A stretch of 53,545 nt of DNA. It comes from Pseudomonas nitroreducens (GTDB taxonomy: Bacteria > Pseudomonadota > Gammaproteobacteria > Pseudomonadales > Pseudomonadaceae). The notes under the pieces were generated by a model. That model made no database searches and had not been told where the DNA came from. It saw only the letters and a list, made by a program, of their open reading frames with translations. The translations under genes were made by a program, and so were the position numbers. The stretch covers positions 1-53,545 of the forward strand of contig NZ_JACHLI010000041.1 in the NCBI RefSeq assembly GCF_014204515.1, written 5' to 3'. Position 1 is the stretch's first letter. Each line of letters opens with the position of its first letter. Positions 8,140-18,862 of the stretch are shown here, piece by piece.

Positions 8140-9266
8140 GCGGTTTCCTTAGCGAACGCGGGTTCTGCGGATTCGATGACGCCACCGCCGAGGCAGATTT
8201 CACCGTCGTAGAAGACGACGGACTGGCCGGGCGTCACGGCGCGCTGCGGCTCGTCGAATACCGCGCGGTAGCCGTTGGCGGTGCGCTCGAGCACGCAATC
8301 CTGATCGGCCTGGCGGTAGCGTACCTTGGCGCGCAGGGCCTTGGGCTGGTCCAGGTCGATGGGGTTGACCCAGTAGATGTGCGAGGCGTGCAGGGCGCGG
8401 GAGAAAAGCCACGGGTGGTCGTTGCCCTGGCCGACGACCAGGACATTGCGCACCAGGTCCTTCTCCAGCACGTACCAGGGGCTGTCGTCGGCGTTCTTCA
8501 GGCCGCCGATGCCCAGGCCCTGGCGCTGGCCGATGGTGTGGTACATCAGTCCGACATGCTGGCCGATGACCTGGCCGTCGGTGGTCTCGATGTTGCCCGG
8601 CTGCGCCGGCAGGTACTGCTTGAGGAAGTCGCTGAAGCGGCGCTCGCCGATGAAGCAGATGCCGGTGGAGTCCTTCTTCTTCGCGGTGGCCAGGCCGTAC
8701 TTCTCGGCGATGGCGCGGACCTCGGGCTTTTCCAGTTCGCCCACCGGGAACAGGGTCTTGCCGATCTGTTCGCCGCCTACGGCGTGGAGGAAGTAGCTCT
8801 GGTCCTTGTTCGGGTCCAGGCCCTTGAGCAGTTCGCTGCGGCCGTCGATATCGCGGCGGCGCACGTAGTGGCCGGTGGCAATGAGGTCGGCGCCCAGGGC
8901 GACGGCGTAGTCGAGGAAGGCTTTGAACTTGATTTCGCGGTTGCAGAGGATGTCCGGGTTCGGCGTGCGGCCGGCCTGGTATTCCTCGAGGAAGTGCTCG
9001 AAGACGTTATCCCAGTATTCCGCGGCGAAGTTGGCGGTGTGCAGCTTTATGCCGATGCGGTCGCAGACGGCCTGGGCGTCGGCCAGGTCAGTCATGGCGG
9101 TGCAGTACTCGGTGCCGTCGTCCTCTTCCCAGTTCTTCATGAACAGGCCTTCCACCTGGTACCCCTGTTCCTTGAGGAGCAGGGCGGAGACGGAGGAGTC
9201 CACGCCGCCGGACATGCCGACGATGACGCGGGTGTTCTGGGGGCTTTTCAGTGAAGAATCAGGCAT
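8136..9266 (-). CDS. mnmA: tRNA-specific 2-thiouridylase
   Basis: Inserts sulfur at position 2 of the wobble uridine (U34) of tRNA-Lys, Glu and Gln, with ATP and a sulfur relay. The PP-loop motif GMSGGVDSS is at residues 17-25. The catalytic cysteines lie in the NPDILCN segment and in STGICFIG. A C-terminal beta-barrel completes a 376-residue protein of normal length. It is the first gene of the mnmA-hflD-purB set and lies 73 bases after the Nudix gene. Confidence 0.96.
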   Translation of the reverse strand: MPDSSLKSPQNTRVIVGMSGGVDSSVSALLLKEQGYQVEGLFMKNWEEDDGTEYCTAMTDLADAQAVCDRIGIKLHTANFAAEYWDNVFEHFLEEYQAGRTPNPDILCNREIKFKAFLDYAVALGADLIATGHYVRRRDIDGRSELLKGLDPNKDQSYFLHAVGGEQIGKTLFPVGELEKPEVRAIAEKYGLATAKKKDSTGICFIGERRFSDFLKQYLPAQPGNIETTDGQVIGQHVGLMYHTIGQRQGLGIGGLKNADDSPWYVLEKDLVRNVLVVGQGNDHPWLFSRALHASHIYWVNPIDLDQPKALRAKVRYRQADQDCVLERTANGYRAVFDEPQRAVTPGQSVVFYDGEICLGGGVIESAEPAFAKETA

Positions 9267-9339
9267 GGCGGCGCATCACGGGTGCAGATTAAAGGCGGGG
9301 ATTCTACCAGAGCCGGACGGCAGAGGCGCTGCTTGCGCG

Positions 9340-9783
9340 TCAGGCCTTGATCAGGCTGAGGGGATAGCGTTCACCCCGCAGGTAATCGTCGATGCAGTCC
9401 AGCACCAGGTGGCTGCGCCAGCGTTCGGGCTGTGCGGCCAGCTCTTCGCGGGTCATCCAGCGGGCGCCGAGGATGCCGTCGTCCAGCACGCGCTCTGCGT
9501 GATGGTGCAGCGGGCGAGAAGCGAAACAGACGCGCTGGTAGGTCACGCCATTGCTCGGTGCGGTGTACAGGTAGATGCCGGTGACGGCAGTCAGCTCCAC
9601 GTCCCAGCCGGTCTCTTCCAGGGTTTCGCGCACGGCGGCTTCGAGCAGGCTTTCGTTGGCTTCCAGGTGGCCGGCAGGCTGGTTGAAGACCGGCTTTTTG
9701 TCAGCGGACGTTTCTTCCACCAGCAGGAAGCGACCCTGGTCTTCGACGATGGTGGCGACGGTGACGTGTGCTAGCCAGCGCAT
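9340..9783 (-). CDS. nudJ: Nudix hydrolase, NudJ type
   Basis: A 147-residue Nudix protein with the box GHLEANESLLEAAVRETLEE (starting at residue 38), matching GX5EX7REUXEEXGU. NudJ hydrolyses nucleoside tri- and diphosphates and the thiamine-precursor diphosphate HMP-PP in E. coli. The position directly before mnmA is conserved for this subfamily. The ATG at 9783 is the only good start. Confidence 0.88.
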   Translation of the reverse strand: MRWLAHVTVATIVEDQGRFLLVEETSADKKPVFNQPAGHLEANESLLEAAVRETLEETGWDVELTAVTGIYLYTAPSNGVTYQRVCFASRPLHHHAERVLDDGILGARWMTREELAAQPERWRSHLVLDCIDDYLRGERYPLSLIKA

Positions 9784-9845
9784 GGATTTGGACTCCCCTT
9801 CGGAAGAATAAAAGTCGCGAGTTTAACGTTGCGGGGCGCAGAAAG

Positions 9846-9875
9846 CAGAACCCCCGGGAAGGCCCGGGGGTTCTG
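9846..9875 (-). terminator. Rho-independent terminator of idh
   Basis: A 13-bp stem (CAGAACCCCCGGG and its complement) with a 4-base loop, 18 bases after the idh stop, followed leftward by a T-containing tail. Confidence 0.75.
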
Positions 9876-9892
9876 TTGTCACACGAAGCGGC

Positions 9893-12115
<2,223 letters not shown>

Positions 12116-12471
12116 CTCGTTCTAACTCTCTTCTTTGCTGGGCGCGCACAGAGTCTCGAATCGCGTTGGTACACGCTTGCGCTCAACGAAGTGGTTGACC
12201 GACCTTCGAGAATTGCCGCGGGGATATTGGGGCGCCAGTAGAGCGTTGTACGGCGGAATCCTGGTGGGGATGTGCGCCGCTGCGAGGAGAGAGTCTGGTC
12301 CCAGACTGCTCGGACCTCGATGACCATTAAGTCATGCCGGCCAGTATACCACCCTAAAGGCAGGGTGATGCGTGCACCTTTTTTAGACTAAGGAATGATG
12401 TAGTTCGATTACCGACTTGTGAGCTACCCTCAGTGGCTGCAAGCGGTTTCAACCAAAAAGCGGAGTTCAGC
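12116..12471. promoter_or_regulatory. Divergent idh/icd promoter region (356 bases)
   Basis: This gene-free region lies between the two divergently transcribed isocitrate dehydrogenase genes, so it must hold both promoters. The part near icd is AT-rich around 12375-12420. I could not settle on a -35/-10 pair. There is no operator palindrome of note. Confidence 0.5.
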
Positions 12472-13725
12472 ATGGGATACCAAAAGATCCAGGTGCCGGC
12501 CGGTGACAAAATCACCGTCAACGCCGATATGTCCTTGAATGTACCGAAGAATCCGATCATTCCCTTCATCGAGGGGGATGGCATTGGCGTGGATATCAGC
12601 CCGGTCATGATCAAGGTCGTCGACGCTGCCGTCGAGAAAGCCTACAAGGGCGACCGCAAGATCGCATGGATGGAAGTCTACGCCGGCGAGAAGGCCACCC
12701 AGGTCTACGACCAGGACACCTGGCTGCCCCAGGAAACCCTGGATGCCGTTCGCGATTACGTCGTTTCGATCAAGGGCCCGCTGACCACTCCGGTGGGTGG
12801 TGGCATCCGCTCGCTGAACGTGGCTCTGCGTCAGCAGCTCGACCTCTACGTCTGCCTGCGCCCGGTGCGCTGGTTCGAGGGCGTTCCCAGTCCGGTGAAG
12901 AAGCCCGGTGACGTGGACATGGTGATTTTCCGCGAGAACTCCGAAGACATCTATGCCGGCGTCGAGTGGAAGGCCGGCTCGCCCGAAGCGCAGAAGGTCA
13001 TCAAGTTCCTCACCGAGGAGATGGGCGTCAAGAAGATCCGCTTCACCAACGACTGCGGTATCGGTATCAAGCCGGTTTCCCAGGAGGGCACCAAGCGCCT
13101 GGTGCGCAAGGCCCTGCAATACGCCGTGGACAATGACCGCAGTTCGGTCACCATCGTCCACAAGGGCAACATCATGAAATTTACCGAGGGTGCGTTCAAG
13201 GACTGGGGCTACGAAGTGGCCCGCGACGAGTTCGGCGCCCAGCTGCTGGACGGCGGCCCGTGGATGCAGTTCAAGAACCCTGCCACCGGCAAGAACATCG
13301 TGGTCAAGGACGTGATCGCCGACGCCATGCTGCAGCAGATCCTGCTGCGCCCGGCCGAGTACGACGTGATTGCCACCCTCAACCTGAACGGCGACTACCT
13401 GTCCGACGCCCTGGCGGCGGAGGTGGGCGGCATCGGCATCGCGCCGGGGGCCAACCTGTCCGATTCGGTGGCGATGTTCGAGGCGACCCACGGCACCGCG
13501 CCCAAGTACGCCGGCCTGGACAAGGTCAACCCGGGGTCGGTGATCCTTTCCGCCGAGATGATGTTGCGCCACATGGGCTGGCCGGAAGCGGCCGACCTGA
13601 TCATCGACGGGGTGAACGGCGCTATCGCCGCCAAGACCGTGACCTACGACTTCGAGCGCCTGATGGATGGCGCCAAGCTGCTGTCGTGCTCCGAGTTCGG
13701 CGACGCGATCATCGCCAAGATGTAA
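12472..13725 (+). CDS. icd: NADP-dependent isocitrate dehydrogenase, dimeric type
   Basis: A TCA-cycle enzyme of 417 residues, E. coli Icd-like. RSLNVALR contains Ser114, equivalent to E. coli Ser113, the target of AceK phosphorylation that diverts isocitrate to the glyoxylate shunt. The ATG at 12472, with GGAG 7-10 bases upstream, starts MGYQKIQVPAG and matches family N termini. An upstream in-frame GTG at 12433 is not preferred. A bidirectional terminator follows the stop. Confidence 0.97.
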   Translation: MGYQKIQVPAGDKITVNADMSLNVPKNPIIPFIEGDGIGVDISPVMIKVVDAAVEKAYKGDRKIAWMEVYAGEKATQVYDQDTWLPQETLDAVRDYVVSIKGPLTTPVGGGIRSLNVALRQQLDLYVCLRPVRWFEGVPSPVKKPGDVDMVIFRENSEDIYAGVEWKAGSPEAQKVIKFLTEEMGVKKIRFTNDCGIGIKPVSQEGTKRLVRKALQYAVDNDRSSVTIVHKGNIMKFTEGAFKDWGYEVARDEFGAQLLDGGPWMQFKNPATGKNIVVKDVIADAMLQQILLRPAEYDVIATLNLNGDYLSDALAAEVGGIGIAPGANLSDSVAMFEATHGTAPKYAGLDKVNPGSVILSAEMMLRHMGWPEAADLIIDGVNGAIAAKTVTYDFERLMDGAKLLSCSEFGDAIIAKM

Positions 13726-13744
13726 CCGGGTGCTTCGCCCATGA

Positions 13745-13771
13745 AAAAGGCCGGCATACTGCCGGCCTTTT
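13745..13771. terminator. Bidirectional terminator between icd and cspD
   Basis: A 12-bp stem around GGCCGGCA with loop TAC, flanked by A-rich and T-rich runs, so it can serve both converging genes. Confidence 0.85.
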
Positions 13772-13795
13772 CCGTTGGGTCTGATCCGCCGGGAA

Positions 13796-14071
13796 TCAGG
13801 CTTCCGCCGTGAGGTTCTGAACCTCGCTGCTTGCAGCAGTCTGAGCGGGTTGGGTGGATGCATTGGCGTTGACGGCCTGGATGTTTACTGCGTGCAACCC
13901 CTTCGGACCTTGCAGGATCTCGAAGCTGACGGGCTGGCCGGCCTTGAGTGTCTTGTAGCCATCCATCTGGATTGCCGAGTAGTGAGCAAACAGGTCCTCA
14001 TCTCGGCCGTCAGCCAGGATGAAACCGTAGCCCTTGGCGTTGTTGAACCACTTGACCTTACCGCTGAGCAT
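13796..14071 (-). CDS. cspD: Cold-shock-domain protein CspD
   Basis: A 91-residue protein made of one cold-shock domain (residues 1-67) with RNP1 KGYGFI (13-18) and RNP2 DLFAHYSAI (26-34), plus a short Ala/Gln/Thr-rich tail. CspD of E. coli is a stationary-phase inhibitor of replication, and its location next to clpS-clpA is conserved. The ATG at 14071, preceded by AGAGGGAT, is chosen; the frame stays open 14 codons further up but there is no ribosome site there. Confidence 0.93.
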   Translation of the reverse strand: MLSGKVKWFNNAKGYGFILADGRDEDLFAHYSAIQMDGYKTLKAGQPVSFEILQGPKGLHAVNIQAVNANASTQPAQTAASSEVQNLTAEA

Positions 14072-14165
14072 GCTGATATCCCTCTGCAAAGGACTCCATT
14101 GCTGGAGTATCATCCACTACTATTCCGTTACAGTCTTTTTATAGAGACCGGCGTCCGGAACTCCT

Positions 14166-14185
14166 GATACCCTCCGGGGGGTATC
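14166..14185. promoter_or_regulatory. Palindrome in the divergent cspD/clpS region
   Basis: GATACCC (14166-14172) pairs with GGGTATC (14179-14185) around a 6-base centre. It lies 94 bases upstream of the cspD start and 115 bases upstream of the clpS start. It could be an operator or a leader hairpin. There is no T-run strong enough to call it a terminator. Confidence 0.4.
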
Positions 14186-14300
14186 CTTTGGTTGTAACAC
14201 CCTTTTGCCGTTAGTCAAGGCGGCGTCGTCCGGGCCTGAGATACGTTTCAAACTCCGCTCGGTCCGCTCATTCACCCTCTCGCAAAGCTTTTATTCCAGC

Positions 14301-14663
14301 ATGCATGCAAGTAGCCAGATTCGACTAACATTCAATCAGGACCGCCCGGATCCACTGGAAGACGAAGGAGCGGGACTCGCGGTCGAGGAATCCAAGCCGG
14401 CGCTGAAACCACCGTCGATGTATCGGGTCATCATGTTCAACGATGACTACACCCCGATGGACTTCGTGGTCGAGGTGCTGGAGTTGTACTTCAACATGAA
14501 CCGCGAGCAGGCCACCAAGGTCATGTTGACAGTGCATACCCAGGGCAAGGCGAATTGCGGGAGCTTTACCCGTGATGTTGCGGAAACCAAAGCCATGCAG
14601 GTCAATCAATATGCGAGGGAGAGCCAACATCCACTGTTGTGCGAAATTGAGATAGAAGGTTGA
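14301..14663 (+). CDS. clpS: ATP-dependent Clp protease adaptor ClpS
   Basis: A 120-residue adaptor that binds N-terminal Leu, Phe, Tyr or Trp of N-degron substrates and hands them to ClpA. The substrate-binding loop is visible as MFNDDYTPMDFV, with Asn47, Asp48 and Asp49 positioned to hold the free amino group. The N-terminal 38 residues are the disordered delivery tail. The ATG at 14301 is used. It precedes clpA by 28 bases and forms an operon with it. Confidence 0.96.
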   Translation: MHASSQIRLTFNQDRPDPLEDEGAGLAVEESKPALKPPSMYRVIMFNDDYTPMDFVVEVLELYFNMNREQATKVMLTVHTQGKANCGSFTRDVAETKAMQVNQYARESQHPLLCEIEIEG

Positions 14664-14691
14664 TGCGGATGTTTGGGAGCGAGGTGAAGCC

Positions 14692-16965
14692 ATGTTGAAT
14701 CGAGAGCTCGAAGTCACCCTCAATCTCGCCTTCAAGGAGGCGCGGGCGAAGCGGCATGAGTTCATGACCGTTGAGCACTTGCTGTTGGCGCTTCTGGATA
14801 ATGAAGCGGCCGCCACAGTCCTGCGGGCGTGCGGTGCGAATCTGGACAAGCTGCGGCGCGACCTGCAGGAGTTCATCGATTCCACCACGCCGCTGATCCC
14901 CCAGCATGACGAGGACCGCGAGACGCAGCCGACCCTGGGCTTCCAGCGCGTCCTGCAGCGCGCTGTGTTCCATGTGCAGAGTTCCGGCAAGCGCGAAGTC
15001 ACCGGCGCCAACGTGCTGGTCGCGATCTTCAGCGAACAGGAAAGCCAGGCGGTGTTCCTGCTCAAGCAGCAGAGCGTGGCGCGGATCGACGTGGTCAACT
15101 ACATCGCCCACGGCATCTCCAAGGTGCCGGGCCATGCCGAGCACCAGGACAGCGAGCAGGAGATGCAGGACGAGGAGGGCGGCGAGTCCTCTACCTCCAG
15201 CCATCCGCTGGACGCCTACGCCAGCAACCTGAACGACCTGGCACGCCAGGGTCGCATCGATCCGTTGGTCGGCCGCGAGTCCGAGGTCGAGCGCGTTGCG
15301 CAGATCCTCGCCCGTCGCCGCAAGAACAACCCGCTGCTGGTCGGCGAGGCCGGCGTGGGCAAGACCGCCATCGCCGAAGGCCTGGCCAAGCGCATCGTCG
15401 ACGGCCAGGTGCCGGACCTGCTGTCCGACAGCGTCGTCTACTCCCTGGACCTGGGCGCGCTGCTGGCGGGCACCAAATACCGCGGCGACTTCGAGAAGCG
15501 CTTCAAGGCGCTGCTCAACGAGCTGCGCAAGCGCCCGCATGCGGTGCTGTTCATCGACGAAATCCACACCATCATCGGCGCTGGTGCGGCGTCGGGTGGG
15601 GTAATGGATGCGTCCAACCTGCTCAAGCCGCTGCTGTCGTCTGGTGAAATCCGTTGCATCGGCTCGACCACCTTCCAGGAGTTCCGCGGCATCTTCGAGA
15701 AGGACCGTGCACTGGCCCGGCGCTTCCAGAAGGTCGACGTCACCGAACCGTCCGTCGAGGACACCTTCGGCATCCTCAAGGGCCTGAAGCCGCGCTTCGA
15801 GCAGCACCACCACATCGAGTACAGCGATGAAGCGCTGCGCGCCGCCGCCGAGCTGGCCGCCCGCTACATCAATGACCGGCACATGCCGGACAAGGCCATC
15901 GACGTGATCGACGAGGCCGGTGCCTACCAGCGCCTGCAGCCGGAAGAGAAGCGCGTGAAGCGCATCGAGGTGCCGCAGGTCGAGGACATCGTCGCGAAGA
16001 TTGCGCGGATTCCGCCCAAGCACGTCTCCAGCTCCGACAAGGAACTGCTGCGCAACCTTGAGCGCGACCTGAAGCTGACCGTGTTCGGCCAGGCGGCGGC
16101 CATCGAGTCGCTGTCCACCGCCATCAAGCTGTCACGCGCCGGCCTCAAATCACCGGACAAGCCGGTCGGCTCCTTCCTGTTCTCCGGTCCGACCGGGGTG
16201 GGCAAGACCGAAGTGGCTCGCCAGTTGGCCAAGGCGCTGGGTGTCGAGCTGGTGCGTTTCGACATGTCCGAGTACATGGAGCGGCACACCGTCTCCCGTC
16301 TGATCGGCGCGCCTCCGGGCTACGTCGGTTTCGACCAGGGCGGGCTGCTCACCGAGGCGATCACCAAGACGCCTCACTGCGTGCTGCTGCTGGATGAGAT
16401 CGAGAAAGCGCACCCGGAAGTCTTCAACCTGCTGCTGCAGGTGATGGACCACGGTACCCTGACCGACAACAACGGGCGCAAGGCGGACTTCCGCAACGTC
16501 ATCCTGATCATGACCACCAACGCCGGGGCGGAAACCGCCGCGCGGGCCTCCATCGGCTTCTCGCAGCAGGATCACACCTCCGATGCCATGGAAGTGATCA
16601 AGAAGAGCTTCACGCCGGAGTTCCGCAACCGCCTGGATACCATCATCCAGTTCGGCCGCCTCAGTCACGAGACCATCAAGAGCATCGTTGACAAGTTCCT
16701 CACCGAGTTGCAGGCGCAGCTGGAGGACAAGCACGTGCAGATCGAAGTCAGCGACACCGCACGCGGCTGGCTGGCGGACAAGGGCTACGATCCGCAGATG
16801 GGTGCGCGTCCGATGGCGCGGCTGATCCAGGACAAGATCAAGCGGCCGCTGGCCGAGGAAATCCTGTTCGGCGAGTTGGCCGAGCACGGTGGCGTGGCCC
16901 ATGTGGACCTGAAGGACGGCGAGCTGGCCTTCGAGTTCGAAGTGATCGCGGCGGAACCGGCCTGA
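14692..16965 (+). CDS. clpA: ATP-dependent Clp protease ATP-binding subunit ClpA
   Basis: A 757-residue AAA+ unfoldase that feeds proteins to ClpP. It has an N-domain (1-145) that docks ClpS, an acidic Ser/Glu linker (150-172), D1 with Walker A GEAGVGKT (218-225), and D2 with Walker A GPTGVGKT (about 498). The ClpP-docking loop IGF is at about residue 620. The acidic linker and the lack of a ClpB middle domain distinguish it from ClpB. It ends at a strong bidirectional terminator shared with infA. Confidence 0.97.
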   Translation: MLNRELEVTLNLAFKEARAKRHEFMTVEHLLLALLDNEAAATVLRACGANLDKLRRDLQEFIDSTTPLIPQHDEDRETQPTLGFQRVLQRAVFHVQSSGKREVTGANVLVAIFSEQESQAVFLLKQQSVARIDVVNYIAHGISKVPGHAEHQDSEQEMQDEEGGESSTSSHPLDAYASNLNDLARQGRIDPLVGRESEVERVAQILARRRKNNPLLVGEAGVGKTAIAEGLAKRIVDGQVPDLLSDSVVYSLDLGALLAGTKYRGDFEKRFKALLNELRKRPHAVLFIDEIHTIIGAGAASGGVMDASNLLKPLLSSGEIRCIGSTTFQEFRGIFEKDRALARRFQKVDVTEPSVEDTFGILKGLKPRFEQHHHIEYSDEALRAAAELAARYINDRHMPDKAIDVIDEAGAYQRLQPEEKRVKRIEVPQVEDIVAKIARIPPKHVSSSDKELLRNLERDLKLTVFGQAAAIESLSTAIKLSRAGLKSPDKPVGSFLFSGPTGVGKTEVARQLAKALGVELVRFDMSEYMERHTVSRLIGAPPGYVGFDQGGLLTEAITKTPHCVLLLDEIEKAHPEVFNLLLQVMDHGTLTDNNGRKADFRNVILIMTTNAGAETAARASIGFSQQDHTSDAMEVIKKSFTPEFRNRLDTIIQFGRLSHETIKSIVDKFLTELQAQLEDKHVQIEVSDTARGWLADKGYDPQMGARPMARLIQDKIKRPLAEEILFGELAEHGGVAHVDLKDGELAFEFEVIAAEPA

Positions 16966-16994
16966 TGGCTGGCTGATAACATCACGCGCAAACG

Positions 16995-17022
16995 AAAACG
17001 CCCGGCAATGCCGGGCGTTTTT
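16995..17022. terminator. Bidirectional terminator between clpA and infA
   Basis: An 8-bp stem CGCCCGGC/GCCGGGCG with loop AAT, flanked by AAAA and TTTTT, serving both convergent genes. Confidence 0.85.
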
Positions 17023-17056
17023 CTGTGTGCCGGACTTTGCCGGCACCTACCGTCTG

Positions 17057-17275
17057 TCAGCGAGCGCGGTAGGTGATGCGACCCTTGGACAGGTCATAGG
17101 GCGTCAGTTCAACGCGAACTTTGTCGCCGGTCAGGATGCGGATGTAGTTCTTGCGCATCTTCCCGGAGATGTGCGCGGTAACGACGTGCCCGTTCTCCAA
17201 CTCCACGCGGAACATGGTGTTGGGCAGGGTGTCGACGACAGTGCCTTCCATTTCGAAGCTGTCTTCTTTCGACAT
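17057..17275 (-). CDS. infA: Translation initiation factor IF-1
   Basis: A 72-residue OB-fold protein that occupies the ribosomal A site during initiation. The full-length sequence is recognisable ([20 protein letters not shown] start, then [20 protein letters not shown]). The ATG is preceded by GAGGG. A terminator separates it from the upstream bpt gene, so it has its own promoter. Confidence 0.98.
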
Positions 17276-17321
17276 GCAGTAGAACCCTCGGTATCTATGG
17301 TTGCCTGAAGTTTCAGGGCAT

Positions 17322-17344
17322 TAAAAAAGGCACACATTGTGCCT
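17322..17344 (-). terminator. Rho-independent terminator after bpt
   Basis: A 7-bp stem AGGCACA/TGTGCCT followed leftward by six T. It ends the trxB-side transcripts before infA. Confidence 0.8.
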
Positions 17345-17379
17345 GAAATCGCCCCACAACGCCAATGGGTGTTTTGCGC

Positions 17380-18087
17380 TCAGTTCAGAGCCACCCAGCG
17401 CTGGTTCACGAACAGCTCGATCGGGCGATATTGGGTCTTGTAGTTCATCTTCCGGCAATTCTTGATCCAGTAGCCCAGGTAGACGGCGTGCAGGTTCAGG
17501 CGCTCGGTCTCGCCGACCTGCCAGAGAATGGCGAAACGCCCCAGGCTGCGGCGTTCCTCGTCCGGATCATAGAAGGTGTAGACGGCAGACAGGCCGTTGG
17601 GCAGCACGTCGGTGACTGCCACGGCCAGCAGGCGGCCCTGCAGGCGGAATTCGAAGAAGCAGCTGAACGGCAGGTCGCGTACCAGGAAGGTGGCGAACTG
17701 GTCGCGGCTGGGCGGGTACATATCCCCATCGGCATGGCGCTGCTCGATGTAGCGCATGTACAGCGCGTAGTACTCCTCGGTGAAAGCCGGGCGCTTGCGG
17801 ATGACTTCCAGGTCGGCGTTGCGCTTGATGATGCGCTTCTGCTGGCGGCTGGGCTGGAAGTCGGCGGCGGGAATGCGCGCCGGGATGCAAGCCGTGCAAT
17901 GTTGGCAGTGCGGCCGGTAGAGATGTTCGCCGCTGCGCCGGAAGCCGACCTCGGACAGCGAGGCATACAACTGTGCATCCATGGGCTGGCTGGGGTCGAG
18001 GAACAGGGTCGTGGCCTGCTCCTCGGGCAGATAGCTGCATGGATGCGGTTGTGTGGCGTAAAACTTCAGGCGGGCGAGCTCGGTCAT
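17380..18087 (-). CDS. bpt: Aspartate/glutamate leucyltransferase (ATE family)
   Basis: A 235-residue transferase that moves Leu from Leu-tRNA to N-terminal Asp or Glu and so creates a primary destabilising residue read by ClpS. The N-terminal Cys of QPHPCSYLPEEQ and the paired cysteines of CQHCTACIPARIP are those of the ATE/Bpt family. It is often annotated ate in Pseudomonas. The ATG at 18087 (MTELARLKFY) is preferred to the TTG two codons upstream. It lies 31 bases after aat and probably shares its transcript. Confidence 0.95.
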   Translation of the reverse strand: MTELARLKFYATQPHPCSYLPEEQATTLFLDPSQPMDAQLYASLSEVGFRRSGEHLYRPHCQHCTACIPARIPAADFQPSRQQKRIIKRNADLEVIRKRPAFTEEYYALYMRYIEQRHADGDMYPPSRDQFATFLVRDLPFSCFFEFRLQGRLLAVAVTDVLPNGLSAVYTFYDPDEERRSLGRFAILWQVGETERLNLHAVYLGYWIKNCRKMNYKTQYRPIELFVNQRWVALN

Positions 18088-18118
18088 CTTCAACCCCTGC
18101 GAGGTCCCTCAGGCAAGT

Positions 18119-18823
18119 TTAAGACAGGCTGGGCAGGTCCGCTCGCGAAGTCCAGTCCTGCGAGGGTGTTTCGTCGAGATGACGGCGCAGGTAGCTGGCG
18201 AATTCGCCGCGGGAAATGGCGCGGGCGCCGAAACTGTGCAGGTGCTGGGTCGGCATCTGGCAGTCGATCAGCACGAAGCCGGCGGCTTTCAGGCGCTGCA
18301 CCAGGCCAACGAAGGCGACCTTGGAGGCGTTGTCGGCGCGGCTGAACATGGATTCGCCGAAGAACAGGCGGCCGATGGCCAACCCGTAAAGCCCGCCTAC
18401 CAGCTCATCGCCGTGCCAGGCTTCCGCGGAATGAGCGATGCCCAGGCGGTGCAGTTGGCAATAGGCGTCCTGCATCGGCGTGGTGATCCAAGTGCCATCG
18501 GCGTAGTCGCGCGGGCCGGCGCAGCCCTGGATGACCTGGGTGAAGGCCTGGTCGATGGTGACCCGGTACTGCTGCTGGCGAATGAACTTGGCGAGGCTGC
18601 GGGAAACATGCAGCTCATCGGGGAACAGCACGGTACGCGGGTCGGGCGACCACCAGAGGATCGGCTGGCCATCCTGGTACCAGGGGAAGCAGCCGTGGCG
18701 ATAGGCCTGGATCAGCCGCTGCGGATTGAGGTCGCCACCGGCCGCCAGCAGGCCGTTGGGCTCATGCAGAGCCTTGTCCAGAGGAGGGAAGTCGAAATTG
18801 CTGCGCGAAAGCCACTTGAGCAT
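18119..18823 (-). CDS. aat: Leucyl/phenylalanyl-tRNA--protein transferase
   Basis: A 234-residue L/F-transferase that adds Leu or Phe to proteins starting with Lys or Arg (Met in some cases), marking them for ClpS-ClpAP. Family landmarks are FPPLDKALHEPNGLLAAGG near the N terminus and CFPWYQDGQPILWWSPDPR. A gap of 39 bases separates it from trxB upstream. With bpt, clpS and clpA it completes the N-degron branch in this locus. Confidence 0.96.
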   Translation of the reverse strand: MLKWLSRSNFDFPPLDKALHEPNGLLAAGGDLNPQRLIQAYRHGCFPWYQDGQPILWWSPDPRTVLFPDELHVSRSLAKFIRQQQYRVTIDQAFTQVIQGCAGPRDYADGTWITTPMQDAYCQLHRLGIAHSAEAWHGDELVGGLYGLAIGRLFFGESMFSRADNASKVAFVGLVQRLKAAGFVLIDCQMPTQHLHSFGARAISRGEFASYLRRHLDETPSQDWTSRADLPSLS

Positions 18824-18862
18824 AAGAGGGAGGAGGGGAGGGTGAGCCTCCCCTTGCGCCGA

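Noticed and set aside
6053..8203. Possible fusion of a long N-terminal region to PurB (716 codons)
   Set aside because: The upstream part overlaps hflD in another frame, has shadow composition, and PurB has a normal start at 7423.
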